64,000 bases of DNA, taken from positions 2,108,001 through 2,172,000 of the forward strand of contig NZ_JAFQ01000004.1 in NCBI RefSeq assembly GCF_000526215.1, read 5' to 3'. This document shows, one piece after another, positions 36,206-44,026 of this stretch. This stretch comes from Nocardia sp. BMG51109 (GTDB lineage: Bacteria > Actinomycetota > Actinomycetes > Mycobacteriales > Mycobacteriaceae). The translations under genes were made by a program, and so were the position numbers. Under the pieces are notes generated by a model. It ran no database searches and was not told where the DNA came from. It saw only the letters and a program-made list of their open reading frames with translations. Each line of letters begins with the position of its first letter. Within the stretch, counting starts at the first letter, position 1.

Positions 36206-37132
36206 TCAGCGCAGCGTGACCTGACGCGATCGCAGCCCGTCCCGGGACCGCCGCTCGTCCGAGGTCATCGGCGCATCCGTGGCCAGGGCCTCGGCCAGGC
36301 GCGCACCGAACTCGGCCGCCGGCGCCACCCATTCGCTCTGGTGCTTCTCGCGGTCCAGGTCGAACACCGGGACCAGCAGCCCGTGCGTGCGGAACGATCC
36401 CGCGAAACGCGAACCCTCACCCAGATGCAGGCCGCCGGCCGCGTGCACCCGCGCCAGCGCCAACATCAGCTCGTCCTCGTCCTCCGGACGGACCCAGCGC
36501 AGATGTGCCTTCTCACCGGCGTCGACCCACCACGCCGCGCCGCGCGAATCCCCGCCCAGTTCCAACCGGTCCGAGGGCATGATCGCCTGGTCGGCCTGTT
36601 CGATGGTGGCCGCGACCTGCGGGTCCGGGGTGACACCCTCGGGCACCCACCAGCGGAAGTCCTGGTGCACGGTCAGATCCAGGCCCGCACCCGCGTCGAT
36701 GACCTCGGCCAGCGACGGGGGCGCGTCCCCGGACGCGTCGGCGGCCGACTGCAGCGACTCGCCGGGTTCGGCCTTCTGCGTCCACAACACGGCGGCGGCC
36801 AGATCGGCGGCCGGATCATCGGACTGGAACTGCACCTGGGCGGCAACGAATCCGGCCGGCTCGTCGCCGGCGCGCACCAGAGCGGCCACGGCGCCGGGCA
36901 GCACGGTGGCGAAGGTGACGGGGCGCTGCGCGGCCACCTGCGGCGACAGCTTCAGGGTCGCGGTTGCGGACGGCACGAATTCCCGCAGGGCGACGAGATC
37001 GCATTCGGCGGCCAAGCCCTCGAACGGGCGCGTGATCGTCTGCGCCGCCCTTTCCCGCGCCGCGCGGCGCTCGGCGAGACGCTGCGCCCGGTTACTGTCG
37101 GGCTTGGGACTGTTCCGCTTCGACTTACCCAC
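36206..37132 (-). CDS. DUF5926-family protein
   Basis: The 308-residue protein begins VGKSKRNSPKPDSNRAQRLA (GTG start); the Lys/Arg-rich N-terminus is typical of this actinobacterial family of unknown function. The body contains CDLVALREFVPSATATL, VHQDFRWWVPEG and the conserved end region GLLVPVFDLDREKHQSEWV. No catalytic motif or membrane segment is seen. It is predicted to be cytosolic. It is the last gene before bfrB on the opposite strand. Confidence 0.8.
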   Translation of the reverse strand: MGKSKRNSPKPDSNRAQRLAERRAARERAAQTITRPFEGLAAECDLVALREFVPSATATLKLSPQVAAQRPVTFATVLPGAVAALVRAGDEPAGFVAAQVQFQSDDPAADLAAAVLWTQKAEPGESLQSAADASGDAPPSLAEVIDAGAGLDLTVHQDFRWWVPEGVTPDPQVAATIEQADQAIMPSDRLELGGDSRGAAWWVDAGEKAHLRWVRPEDEDELMLALARVHAAGGLHLGEGSRFAGSFRTHGLLVPVFDLDREKHQSEWVAPAAEFGARLAEALATDAPMTSDERRSRDGLRSRQVTLR

Positions 37133-37258
37133 GAACGGTGAACCTACAGTGTCGGATTGCGCACAGCACAAGGGGACACGAGTGCGAGCCGCGATTCGCG
37201 CGGACCCGGCGGGCGCACCGAAAGCCGCGCGCCGGTCTCGGTGTCGGCGCGCCTGCGA

Positions 37259-37323
37259 TCACCTCGTCGCGAGAACGGGCTCACATCGTTTGCGCGAACG
37301 GCTCACATCGTCGCGAGAACGGC
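37259..37323 (-). repeat. three tandem 21-22 bp copies covering the glpQ1 stop codon
   Basis: Copies at 37303-37323, 37281-37302 and 37259-37280 read, on the minus strand, GCCGTTC followed by a variable centre and a terminal TGA. The first copy is the real 3' end of glpQ1. The other two extend into the intergenic region, and each again ends in TGA. Confidence 0.85.
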
Positions 37324-38070
37324 TTTGGTGCGGCCCGGGTGATTGGTGGCGATCCAGCTGACACCGAGATCGGCGCACAGCTTGACGTCCTCGGCGGCGT
37401 CGACGGTCCAGCAGTAGGTGGCACGCCCGGCCGCGGCCGCCTTGTCGACCAGTTCGGGGTGTTCGCGCAGCGTCTTGACCGACGGCCCGACGGCGGTGGC
37501 GCCCACGGTCGTGGCGGCGCTGCCGCCCAGATACCGGGACGACTCGCCCAGCAGCACCGTCGGCAGCAACGGCGCCGACCGCCGGATCCGCCACATCGCG
37601 GTAGCGGCGAACGACATCACCACGGCCCGCGAATGATCGGCCGAGGCGGGCGCGGCGATACCGAAGCGCTGGAGTTCGGCCAGCACCTTGGCCTCCACCA
37701 GGGCGCCGTAGCGCACCGGATGCTTGGTCTCGATGAACAGCTTGGTCGGGCGGCTGCGCCAGTCCAGCACGAGCGAGATCAGCTCGCCGAGCGTGAGCAC
37801 GTCGGCCGTCGCGCCGTCGTCGCCGAAGTCCAGCTGCCGCAGTTCCTCCAGGCTCATCTCGCTCACCAGTCCGGTGCCCGAGGAGGTCCGGTCCACCGTC
37901 CGGTCGTGCACGCACACCAGATGCCCGTCCCGGGTCAGCCGGACGTCGCATTCGACACCGTCGGCGCCCTCCCGCAGCGCCAGGTCGTAGGCCGCCAGGG
38001 TGTGTTCCGGCCGGGTCCCCGACGCGCCCCGATGCGCCACCACGAACGGGGCGCGACTGTCCCGGTTCAC
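37303..38070 (-). CDS. glpQ1: glycerophosphodiester phosphodiesterase
   Basis: The GTG start overlaps the stop of the upstream DUF4328 gene. The 255-residue protein has the GDPD signatures VAHRGASGTRPEHTLAAY (catalytic His and metal Glu), GVECDVRLTRDG and VHDRTVDRTS. It ends in the family's WTVDAAEDVKLCADLGVSWIATNHP block. It cleaves glycerophosphodiesters from lipid turnover into glycerol-3-phosphate and an alcohol. No signal peptide is visible. It corresponds to Rv3842c. Its last seven codons are part of a tandem repeat. Confidence 0.92.
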   Translation of the reverse strand: MNRDSRAPFVVAHRGASGTRPEHTLAAYDLALREGADGVECDVRLTRDGHLVCVHDRTVDRTSSGTGLVSEMSLEELRQLDFGDDGATADVLTLGELISLVLDWRSRPTKLFIETKHPVRYGALVEAKVLAELQRFGIAAPASADHSRAVVMSFAATAMWRIRRSAPLLPTVLLGESSRYLGGSAATTVGATAVGPSVKTLREHPELVDKAAAAGRATYCWTVDAAEDVKLCADLGVSWIATNHPGRTKAVLATM

Positions 38071-39137
38071 TTCGCCATGACCTCCTCCTGTGCGGCATCG
38101 GACGCGCGAACGGGCGTCGCCTCGGAGGCGTCATTCTTCCCGGTCGCCGCCTCCGGCGTCGCCTCGCCGGGCGCGGCGACCGGATGCACGGGCTCGATGA
38201 CCGGCGCCACCGGATCCGACGTCACCACCCACCGTTTCGGCAGCCGGACGCGTCCGCGCAGGTCGAGGCCCTCGATCAGGCGGACCAGCCACAGCGACAG
38301 CACGGCGACCGCAGCCGCGACGAGATCGGTGTAGACGGTGAACATCACACCATCGGCCTGCGCCTGCAGCGTCCCGGCAGCGCGCCAGAGCAGCGCGGCC
38401 ACCACCATGACACCGTTGAGCGCCCAGGCGCACCACCACAACCGCACGGCGCGCTCGATCCGGGGATCGTCACCGCGCAGCCGGATCAGCTCGGTCAGGA
38501 AGACACCCACCATCACGAGATTCAGCAGGGGTATCAGGCAGCCGCACAACAGCATCCACTGCGGCCGGGGATCGCTCCGGCCGACCGCGGCGTAGGCGTC
38601 CCGGCGGCTGTGCACGAGCCAGCCGACCAGCGCGAGCGCGCCGGCGAGCGCGAACGCCGGCGCCAGGCAGGCCGTCAGGTAGACCGACACATCCGACGCG
38701 AACAGCGCCAGGGGATCGATGAGCCGGGCGCGGTTGCGCAGCAGCACCCCGTACCGCCCGAGTTCCGCGACGGCGGCCAGCGCGAACAGCACCGCCGTGG
38801 TCACCAGCAGCCGGTCGCGGCGTTCGATCAGGGCGGCCAGCCGGTGCCGCGCGGTCGCCGTCGCCGACCGCGGCGGCTCGTCGCGCAATCCCCAGCGCGG
38901 AATCTCGGCGTAGCGCGGGGCCGGGGCCGCGGGCGGTGCGGTGCGCGCCGGGCGGCCGCCGCGCGCGCCACGGCCCGGCGGCCGCGCCACCCAGCGGTAG
39001 TTGCGGCGCTCCGCGGGGGCATCGACCGGAGCCGGAGACAGCAGCACGCCGCGGCAGCGCGGGCACCAATGCATCGGCCTGCCCTGCACCGCCCAGCGCG
39101 AACCGCAGCGGGCGCAGGGCTGCACCACCGTACTCAC
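38067..39137 (-). CDS. DUF4328 membrane protein with N-terminal zinc ribbon
   Basis: The GTG start follows GGGGAGG. The 356-residue protein opens with two CxxC knuckles (CARC at 8-11 and CPRC near 25-28), a zinc-ribbon pattern. A Pro/Arg-rich linker follows, then about six membrane helices including LLVTTAVLFALAAVAELGRY and WMLLCGCLIPLLNLVMVGVF, the DUF4328 region. The C-terminus is Pro/Ala/Glu-rich. It is the upstream gene of an overlapping pair with glpQ1, as Rv3843c is to Rv3842c. Function is unknown. Confidence 0.85.
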   Translation of the reverse strand: MSTVVQPCARCGSRWAVQGRPMHWCPRCRGVLLSPAPVDAPAERRNYRWVARPPGRGARGGRPARTAPPAAPAPRYAEIPRWGLRDEPPRSATATARHRLAALIERRDRLLVTTAVLFALAAVAELGRYGVLLRNRARLIDPLALFASDVSVYLTACLAPAFALAGALALVGWLVHSRRDAYAAVGRSDPRPQWMLLCGCLIPLLNLVMVGVFLTELIRLRGDDPRIERAVRLWWCAWALNGVMVVAALLWRAAGTLQAQADGVMFTVYTDLVAAAVAVLSLWLVRLIEGLDLRGRVRLPKRWVVTSDPVAPVIEPVHPVAAPGEATPEAATGKNDASEATPVRASDAAQEEVMAK

Positions 39138-39173
39138 CGGGCGCCTCCCCCTTTCATGGATTGCCGTGGGCCA

Positions 39174-39530
39174 TCAGTAGATCTTCGCTTCGCCGCCACC
39201 CGGACCCGCCAGCGGGCGGCCGGACTGCTGCCAGGCCACCATGCCGCCGGAGACGTGGAAGGCGTCGAATCCGACGTGGGTCAGGTACCGCACGACCTGG
39301 ATGGACCGGCCGCCCTGCCGGCACACGACGTAGATCTCCGCGTCGTAGTCCAGTTCGTCGACCCGGGCGGGCACGTCGGCCATCGGCATGTGCACGGCGC
39401 CGGGCGCGTGTCCGAGCTGCCACTCGTCGTCCTCGCGAACGTCGAGCAGGATGGCCGAACTGCCGGGTTCGGTATCGAACTCGGCGGGCACTTCATCGAC
39501 CGGCACCGACGGAACTTCGGGGCTCGTCAC
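39174..39530 (-). CDS. single-domain rhodanese-like protein
   Basis: The 118-residue protein starts at GTG 39530; longer in-frame starts are arginine-rich. The rhodanese fold shows LLDVREDDEWQLGHAPGAVHMP, and the active-site loop CRQGGRS carries the Cys that accepts sulfane sulfur. FDAFHVSGGMVAWQQSGRPL is the usual ending. Likely roles are sulfur transfer or sulfide/cyanide handling in the cytosol. It lies 36 bp upstream of the DUF4328 gene on the same strand. Confidence 0.9.
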   Translation of the reverse strand: MTSPEVPSVPVDEVPAEFDTEPGSSAILLDVREDDEWQLGHAPGAVHMPMADVPARVDELDYDAEIYVVCRQGGRSIQVVRYLTHVGFDAFHVSGGMVAWQQSGRPLAGPGGGEAKIY

Positions 39531-40020
39531 AGTTTCGATCCTGCCACGGGCGATGGATGGGCGGGGAGTACCACCATCGTTCCGGCCGCACACCGCTCCC
39601 CCGACACGCGGTCTGTTCCGGGCGCCGTAGCCCGTCATGAATCCCGAAACGCCCCCGACTGTGCAGAGTGCAGCCTCTGTTATCCACAAATTCCACAACC
39701 TGATCCACAGGCACGGGCGATCCGGCCGCTCGGTGGCCGGGAAACCGGCGCGGTAGCCCGACGGTGGGCATGCGGGTGACCGTTCCGAAACTCCCCTCCT
39801 CATCCCGGAACGGCCACCCACCGCCGAAGCGGGTCGCTCCGCAGGCCCCTCTCGCTCGACGGCCGCGGTGCGATTCCCGACAACACCTTGGACGGCAGAT
39901 CCGGCCGTTCGGTTCCCACAAGTTTCGGAAATGCGACAACCCCGGCAACCTCAGCGACCACCACACCGGCGGGGAATCGAAATCCCCGGCGACCCCCGGC
40001 ACGATCGGTAGCCTTGGATC
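39531..40020. other. intergenic region with DnaA-box-like sites and a hairpin
   Basis: This 490-bp gap lies between divergent genes. It contains DnaA-box-like sequences near 39680-39709. GTGACCGTTCCG (39776-39787) pairs with CGGAACGGCCAC (39806-39817) with one mismatch around an 18-nt loop. No gene is supported on either strand. Confidence 0.5.
39680..39709 (+). promoter_or_regulatory. DnaA-box-like pair
   Basis: TTATCCACA at 39680-39688 is an exact match to the general DnaA box, and TGATCCACA at 39701-39709 differs by one base. They are 12 bp apart. Two boxes alone do not make an origin; they may titrate DnaA or regulate the rhodanese gene. Confidence 0.4.
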
Positions 40021-40632
40021 ATGGACGCGCGCAGGGGGTTACTCGACGGATTGGATGCGGCCGGGCTGAACACCGCGCTGTCGGAGGCCACGTGCCTCGG
40101 CATCGTGGTCGATGCCGAGGCCGCCCGGCTGCGACTCGAGCTGGAGGTGCTGACCCTCCCGGTCGACGGCCCGCCGCCCGAGGACCGCCGGGTGTTCCTG
40201 ACCCTGACGGGAGTCAGCCGCGTCGCCGCCTCCCTGCGCAAACAGGAATGGGACGATCTGGAGCCGCAGATCTTCCCGCTCACCCTGGAGACGCTCGCCG
40301 ACGCGGTCGCCGGTTTCGGCGGCGGTGCGCTGCACGGCTGGGATTTCATCGATGTCGACGACAGCGGCTGGTCACTGTGGCGCGAGTTGCTGAGCTTCGA
40401 CACCACCGTCGGCGACCACCCGGCCGTGCACCTGCTGGAGTTCTCTCAGCAGGAGGGCATCGATCCGCGCGAACTCGACGTGCGAGTGTGGTTCACCGAC
40501 CTGGAGATCGAGGACGGCGACGGCCGCCCGGTCACCGCGGCCGATTTCGTGGCCGGCGGGCAGCGCTGGTGGAAGGCTCACGACACGTGCGATCCGCGCA
40601 CCATGCTGCCGGACGTCGCGCCGCCGATGTGA
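40021..40632 (+). CDS. hypothetical protein
   Basis: The 203-residue acidic, cytosolic-looking protein is of unknown family. Features seen are LGIVVDAEAARLRLELEVLTLP, a tryptophan-rich centre (HGWDFIDVDDSGWSLWREL) and VRVWFTDLEIEDGDGRPVTAADF near the end. There is no signal, membrane segment or catalytic motif. Coding character is good and the start (ATG 40021) is the first available. It stands alone between the rhodanese and sodA genes. Confidence 0.72.
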   Translation: MDARRGLLDGLDAAGLNTALSEATCLGIVVDAEAARLRLELEVLTLPVDGPPPEDRRVFLTLTGVSRVAASLRKQEWDDLEPQIFPLTLETLADAVAGFGGGALHGWDFIDVDDSGWSLWRELLSFDTTVGDHPAVHLLEFSQQEGIDPRELDVRVWFTDLEIEDGDGRPVTAADFVAGGQRWWKAHDTCDPRTMLPDVAPPM

Positions 40633-40903
40633 GCGTCCCGCCGAGAAACAGCGGCCCGGCCCGCTATGAAATCGCACCGGCCGGGTATTCGCCGGAGGCA
40701 CGGCACGGCCGAAGGTACTAGCGTCGTGCACGTCGATCCCCCGATGCGCTCCGGCCGCACAGCCCACATCGCGGGCGGCCGGAGGGCAATTGGAATCCGG
40801 GGGCATCGAACCCGGTTGCAACCGAGCGGGTGTACGAATGATGGTCGAGTGCGCTCGAGAGACAACGAGCGCACCCGGCCCGACATCATGAGGAAGGGAC
40901 ATC

Positions 40904-41527
40904 GTGGCTGAGTACACGCTGCCAGATCTGGATTACGACTACGGCGCCCTGGAGCCGCACATCTCCGGGCAGATCAACGAGCTCCACCACTCCAAGCATC
41001 ACGCCACCTACGTTGCCGGCGTGAACACGGCGCTCGAGAAGCTGGAGGCCGCCCGCGAGGCCGGTGACCACGGCGCGATCTTCCTGCACGAGAAGAACCT
41101 GGCCTTCCACCTGGGTGGGCACGTCAACCACTCGATCTGGTGGAAGAACCTCTCGCCCAACGGCGGCGACAAGCCGGTCGGGGAACTGGCCGCCGCGATC
41201 GACGACCAGTTCGGCTCGTTCGACAAGTTCCGCGCCCAGTTCACCGCCGCCGCCAACGGCCTGCAGGGCTCGGGCTGGGCGGTGCTGGGGTACGACACCC
41301 TGGGCCAGAAGCTGCTGACGTTCCAGCTGTACGACCAGCAGGCCAACGTGCCGCTCGGCATCATTCCGCTGCTGCAGGTCGACATGTGGGAGCACGCCTT
41401 CTACCTGCAGTACAAGAACGTCAAGGCCGACTACGTCAAGGCCTTCTGGAACGTCGTCAACTGGGCCGATGTGCAGGATCGCTTCGCCAAGGCGGTCGCA
41501 CAGGGCAAGGGCCTCATCTTCGGCTGA
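40904..41527 (+). CDS. sodA: superoxide dismutase (Fe/Mn family)
   Basis: The GTG start follows AGGAAGGG. The 207-residue protein has the four metal ligands in place: HHSKHHATY (first His), [10 protein letters not shown] (second His) and [13 protein letters not shown] (Asp and His). The N-terminus [19 protein letters not shown] is the standard one, and no signal peptide is present. It converts superoxide to peroxide and oxygen. Whether Fe or Mn is used cannot be decided here. A strong terminator follows. It corresponds to Rv3846. Confidence 0.97.
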   Translation: MAEYTLPDLDYDYGALEPHISGQINELHHSKHHATYVAGVNTALEKLEAAREAGDHGAIFLHEKNLAFHLGGHVNHSIWWKNLSPNGGDKPVGELAAAIDDQFGSFDKFRAQFTAAANGLQGSGWAVLGYDTLGQKLLTFQLYDQQANVPLGIIPLLQVDMWEHAFYLQYKNVKADYVKAFWNVVNWADVQDRFAKAVAQGKGLIFG

Positions 41528-41543
41528 ACTCGCCGCACACATA

Positions 41544-41576
41544 CCGGGCCCGCGGACTTTCGGTTCGCGGGCCCGG
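41544..41576 (+). terminator. intrinsic-type terminator of sodA
   Basis: CCGGGCCCGCG (41544-41554) and CGCGGGCCCGG (41566-41576) form an 11-bp perfect stem with an 11-nt loop, 17 bp after the stop. A modestly T-rich sequence follows. Confidence 0.85.
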
Positions 41577-41726
41577 TTCGTGTTTCAGCCCTGTTACCAG
41601 GGACTTAGCACTCTCTGGTACTTGTGTGCCAGACATTGTTCGCGCCATTCTCGGGTACCCACAAGTCAATGGACGTGCTCGCTCGAAACCCGGGCGGCCG
41701 GCCTCCGTACCCCTCGGGAGGCGACG

Positions 41727-42254
41727 ATGCGAAGCAATGATCAGGTCCTGGTCACACCATTTCAGGCGCAGGGCCTCCTACGGGGCTTCCTCATCGGCGG
41801 CCGCTGGCCCGACACCACGAAGGAATGGGCGCAACTGCTCGTGCTGGCGGTCCGGGTCGCAAGCCTCCCCGGACTGCTGGCCACCTCCACCGTCTTCGGC
41901 GCCCGCGAGGACTTGCCCGACGATCCCGAGCCGGGGACGGTCGGCCTGGTGCTGGCCGAGGGGCCCGTGCTGGGCGACGAGGCCGTGGAGCCCGGCCGAT
42001 TCGCCGAACATGCGCCACCCGCCCTGATCATGCTGCACCCACCGGCGGAGACACAGCCGTCGCTCCCCGAATGCCACGGCGCGGCCTCGGGCTGCCTGCT
42101 GCTCCCCGGGGTGCCGCACCTGGGCCTCGAACACCGCGCGGCATGGGTCGAGGCGGAACTCGACGGCACGGTGACCTCCATGGTCAGCCGGGTCGGCGTG
42201 GATCCGATCAGCGATCCCGACACCGCCGTGCTCGCCATGCTCCTGGCGGCGTGA
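41727..42254 (+). CDS. hypothetical protein
   Basis: ATG 41727 follows CGGGAGG. The 175-residue product has no recognised family. The N-terminal part is PFQAQGLLRGFLIGGRWPDT; a DLPDDPEPGTVGLVLAEGPVL segment and a Pro/His-rich centre (ALIMLHPPAETQPSLPECHG) follow. No membrane segment is seen. Upstream, TACCAGGGA (41595-41603) and TCTCTGGTA (41612-41620) form an imperfect dyad that could be an operator. The stop codon is where the 19-bp repeat array begins. Confidence 0.65.
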   Translation: MRSNDQVLVTPFQAQGLLRGFLIGGRWPDTTKEWAQLLVLAVRVASLPGLLATSTVFGAREDLPDDPEPGTVGLVLAEGPVLGDEAVEPGRFAEHAPPALIMLHPPAETQPSLPECHGAASGCLLLPGVPHLGLEHRAAWVEAELDGTVTSMVSRVGVDPISDPDTAVLAMLLAA

Positions 42255-42256
42255 CA

Positions 42257-42751
42257 GGGCTCTGTCCGCGCAACCGGGCTCCGTCCGCGCGACCGGGCTC
42301 CGTCGGCGCGACCGGGCTCCGTCGGCGCGACCGGGCTCCGTCGGCGCGACCGGGCTCCGTCGGCGCGACCGGGCTCCGTCGGCGCGACCGGGCTCCGTCC
42401 GCGCGACCGGGCTCCGTCCGCGCGACCGGGCTCCGTCCGCGCGACCGGGCTCCGTCCGCGCGACCGGGCTCCGTCCGCGCAACCGGGCTCCGTCCGCGCG
42501 ACCGGGCTCCGTCCGCGCAACCGGGCTCCGTCCGCGCGACCGGGCTCCGTCCGCGCGACCGGGCTCCGTCCGCGCGACCGGGCTCCGTCCGCGCGACCGG
42601 GCTCCGTCCGCGCGACCGGGCTCCGTCCGCGCAACCGGGCTCCGTCCGCGCAACCGGGCTCCGTCCGCGCAACCGGGCTCCGTCCGCGCAACCGGGCTCC
42701 GTCCGCGCAACCGGGCTCCGTCGGCGCGACCGGGCTGCTGTCGGCGTGACC
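42257..42751. repeat. 19-bp minisatellite, about 26 units
   Basis: GGGCTCCGTCCGCGCGACC repeats with a strict 19-bp period from 42257 to 42731 (25 units), then one 20-bp degenerate unit to 42751. Only two positions vary among central units: base 11 (C or G) and base 16 (G or A). Like variants cluster: G at base 11 in units 3-7, A at base 16 in units 20-24. Degenerate GTGACGGG-containing pieces continue to about 42835. Because 19 is not a multiple of three, long repetitive frames appear on both strands; none is a gene. Confidence 0.95.
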
Positions 42752-42906
42752 GGGGCTCCTGCCGACGTGACGGGTGTTTCAGACGACGTGACGGGTGGGC
42801 TGCCGAACGCGTGACGGGCCCCCTGCCGCCGCGCGACGGGTACCCGAAACTTTCCACGGGGATCGCCAAACTTATTGCGCGCATTGCGATTTCGACGATG
42901 AGGTAG

Positions 42907-42935
42907 TGGCACATCGCGGCAACTTAGGGTAGGCT
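42907..42935 (+). promoter_or_regulatory. candidate promoter of the Mn riboswitch transcript
   Basis: TGGCAC (42907-42912) and TAGGCT (42930-42935) are separated by 17 bp and would start transcription near 42942, at the riboswitch. TTAGGGTAGGCT within it also resembles an IdeR/DtxR half-box, but the other half is absent. Confidence 0.4.
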
Positions 42936-42936
42936 T

Positions 42937-43050
42937 CATCGCAGCGAAGGGGAGTAGCCCCCAATCGCGTGGTCGACATACTGATTCCGCTCCGCGGCGT
43001 CCGGCCACGTGAACCGGCTCCGTACCGGTGGGCGAGACCTTCGGCCGATG
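42937..43050 (+). ncRNA. yybP-ykoY manganese riboswitch
   Basis: The two invariant elements of this class are present in order: GGGGAGTAGC (42949-42958) and CGAGACCTT (43033-43041). The closing stem pairs CATCG and GAAG (42937-42949) with CTTC and CGATG (43039-43050). An 84-nt expression platform follows before the ATG of a GDT1/UPF0016 gene, a known regulon member. Mn(II) binding between the two loops usually switches the gene on. Here the ribosome-binding GGGAG close to the start suggests translational control. Confidence 0.85.
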
Positions 43051-43134
43051 ACAAACCGATCGATTTTTCGGGTGCGTTGTCGGTCGAGGGCGCCCCGTCT
43101 TCGGCCGGCAGGCCGGAGACCTGGGAGCTGATTC

Positions 43135-43854
43135 ATGATCGCCACGCTAGCGCTGAGCTTCGGCGTTCTCTTCCTCGCCGAACTCGGCGACAAATCGCAG
43201 TTGATGGCCCTGACCTTCGCCCTGCGCTATCGCTGGTGGATCGTGCTGTCGGCCATCGCGGTCGCCAGCGTCGCGGTGAATCTGATCGGCGCCGGGGTCG
43301 GGCACTTCCTGGGCGCCGCGCTGCCGACCGATCTGATCGCGCTCTGCACCGCCGTCATTCTGCTGGCGGTCGGCCTGTGGACGCTGCGCGAGACCCTCGG
43401 CCGGGACGACGAGGCCGAGGGTTCGTCCGAGACCGCCCCGCGGCCGCCGGGACGGGCGTTCTTCGTCGTGCTGTCGGCGTTCCTGCTGGCCGAACTCGGC
43501 GACCGGACGATGTTCGCCACCGTCGCACTGGCCTCCAACCACAGCTGGTTCGCGGTGTGGACGGGATCGGTCCTGGGTATGGTCGCCGCCGGCGCGCTCG
43601 CCATCGCGATCGGGATCACCGTCGGCCGGCACCTGCCCGAGCGTCTGATCGCCACCGGATCGGGACTGCTGTTCCTGTACATCGGCACCGCCACCCTGCT
43701 GTCCGCGCTGCTGCCGGAGTTGGGCAGAGTGGCGGAGCTGGCGATCTCCGCCGCGACCCCGCTGGCCGCCGGGGCGATTCTGTGGCTGCTGCGCCGCCGC
43801 TCCGAGCGCACGGCCGCCGCCCGCGAACCGGAGCGGCTCGACAGCCCGAGCTGA
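43135..43854 (+). CDS. GDT1/UPF0016 (TMEM165) family manganese/cation exporter
   Basis: The 239-residue protein has two homologous three-helix halves, each with the E-x-G-D signature: AELGDKSQLMALTF near residue 16 and AELGDRTMFATVAL near residue 119. These acidic helices form the cation pathway. Bacterial relatives export Mn(II); eukaryotic ones move Mn/Ca into the Golgi. A GGGAG site lies 9 nt before the ATG. The upstream manganese riboswitch strongly supports Mn efflux as its job. Confidence 0.9.
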   Translation: MIATLALSFGVLFLAELGDKSQLMALTFALRYRWWIVLSAIAVASVAVNLIGAGVGHFLGAALPTDLIALCTAVILLAVGLWTLRETLGRDDEAEGSSETAPRPPGRAFFVVLSAFLLAELGDRTMFATVALASNHSWFAVWTGSVLGMVAAGALAIAIGITVGRHLPERLIATGSGLLFLYIGTATLLSALLPELGRVAELAISAATPLAAGAILWLLRRRSERTAAAREPERLDSPS

Positions 43855-43922
43855 GCGATATCGGTGCCCGGACCGGACGGTTCCGCATCGGCGAGGAACG
43901 GCGATCCGGTCGCCGGACCGCA

Positions 43923-44007
43923 CATCCGAGTCGGCGCCGCGGCAGGCCATACACTCGGGTCGGCTCCGCGCCAAGCCACGCATTCGAGTTGGCCTGCCGC
44001 GCGGCGG
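43923..44007. repeat. degenerate 29-bp tandem repeat, three copies
   Basis: Units at 43923, 43952 and 43981 share CATTCGAGTYGGC-like starts and a GC-rich remainder with a 29-bp period; the third copy is diverged. They lie between the exporter stop and the convergent TetR gene. Confidence 0.65.
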
Positions 44008-44026
44008 GATCCGACAGTGGATCCGC

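Noticed and set aside
39531..40020. Chromosomal origin of replication
   Set aside because: Only two DnaA-like boxes, no AT-rich unwinding region and no dnaA/dnaN genes. Two boxes in 490 bp are not enough.
40790..40830. Sequence resembling a tRNA T-arm (GGGTTCGATGCCCCC on the minus strand) upstream of sodA
   Set aside because: No acceptor stem, D-arm or anticodon arm could be placed around it at proper distances, and no CCA-like end is seen.
42255..42751. CRISPR array
   Set aside because: The period is 19 bp with no spacers: units abut directly and differ by single bases. No cas genes are near; the TM0106-like nuclease 7 kb away is a distinct family.
41778..42914. Long repetitive reading frames (19-residue period, about 260-380 codons) on both strands over the 19-bp array
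   Set aside because: They arise because three 19-bp units make 57 bp and no unit contains a stop in those phases. There is no ribosome-binding site, domain or non-repeat body; they are products of the repeat, not genes.
42918..42936. Full IdeR box at the Mn exporter promoter
   Set aside because: Only the left half (TTAGGGTAGGCT) fits the consensus. The right half does not, so I treat it as promoter sequence.
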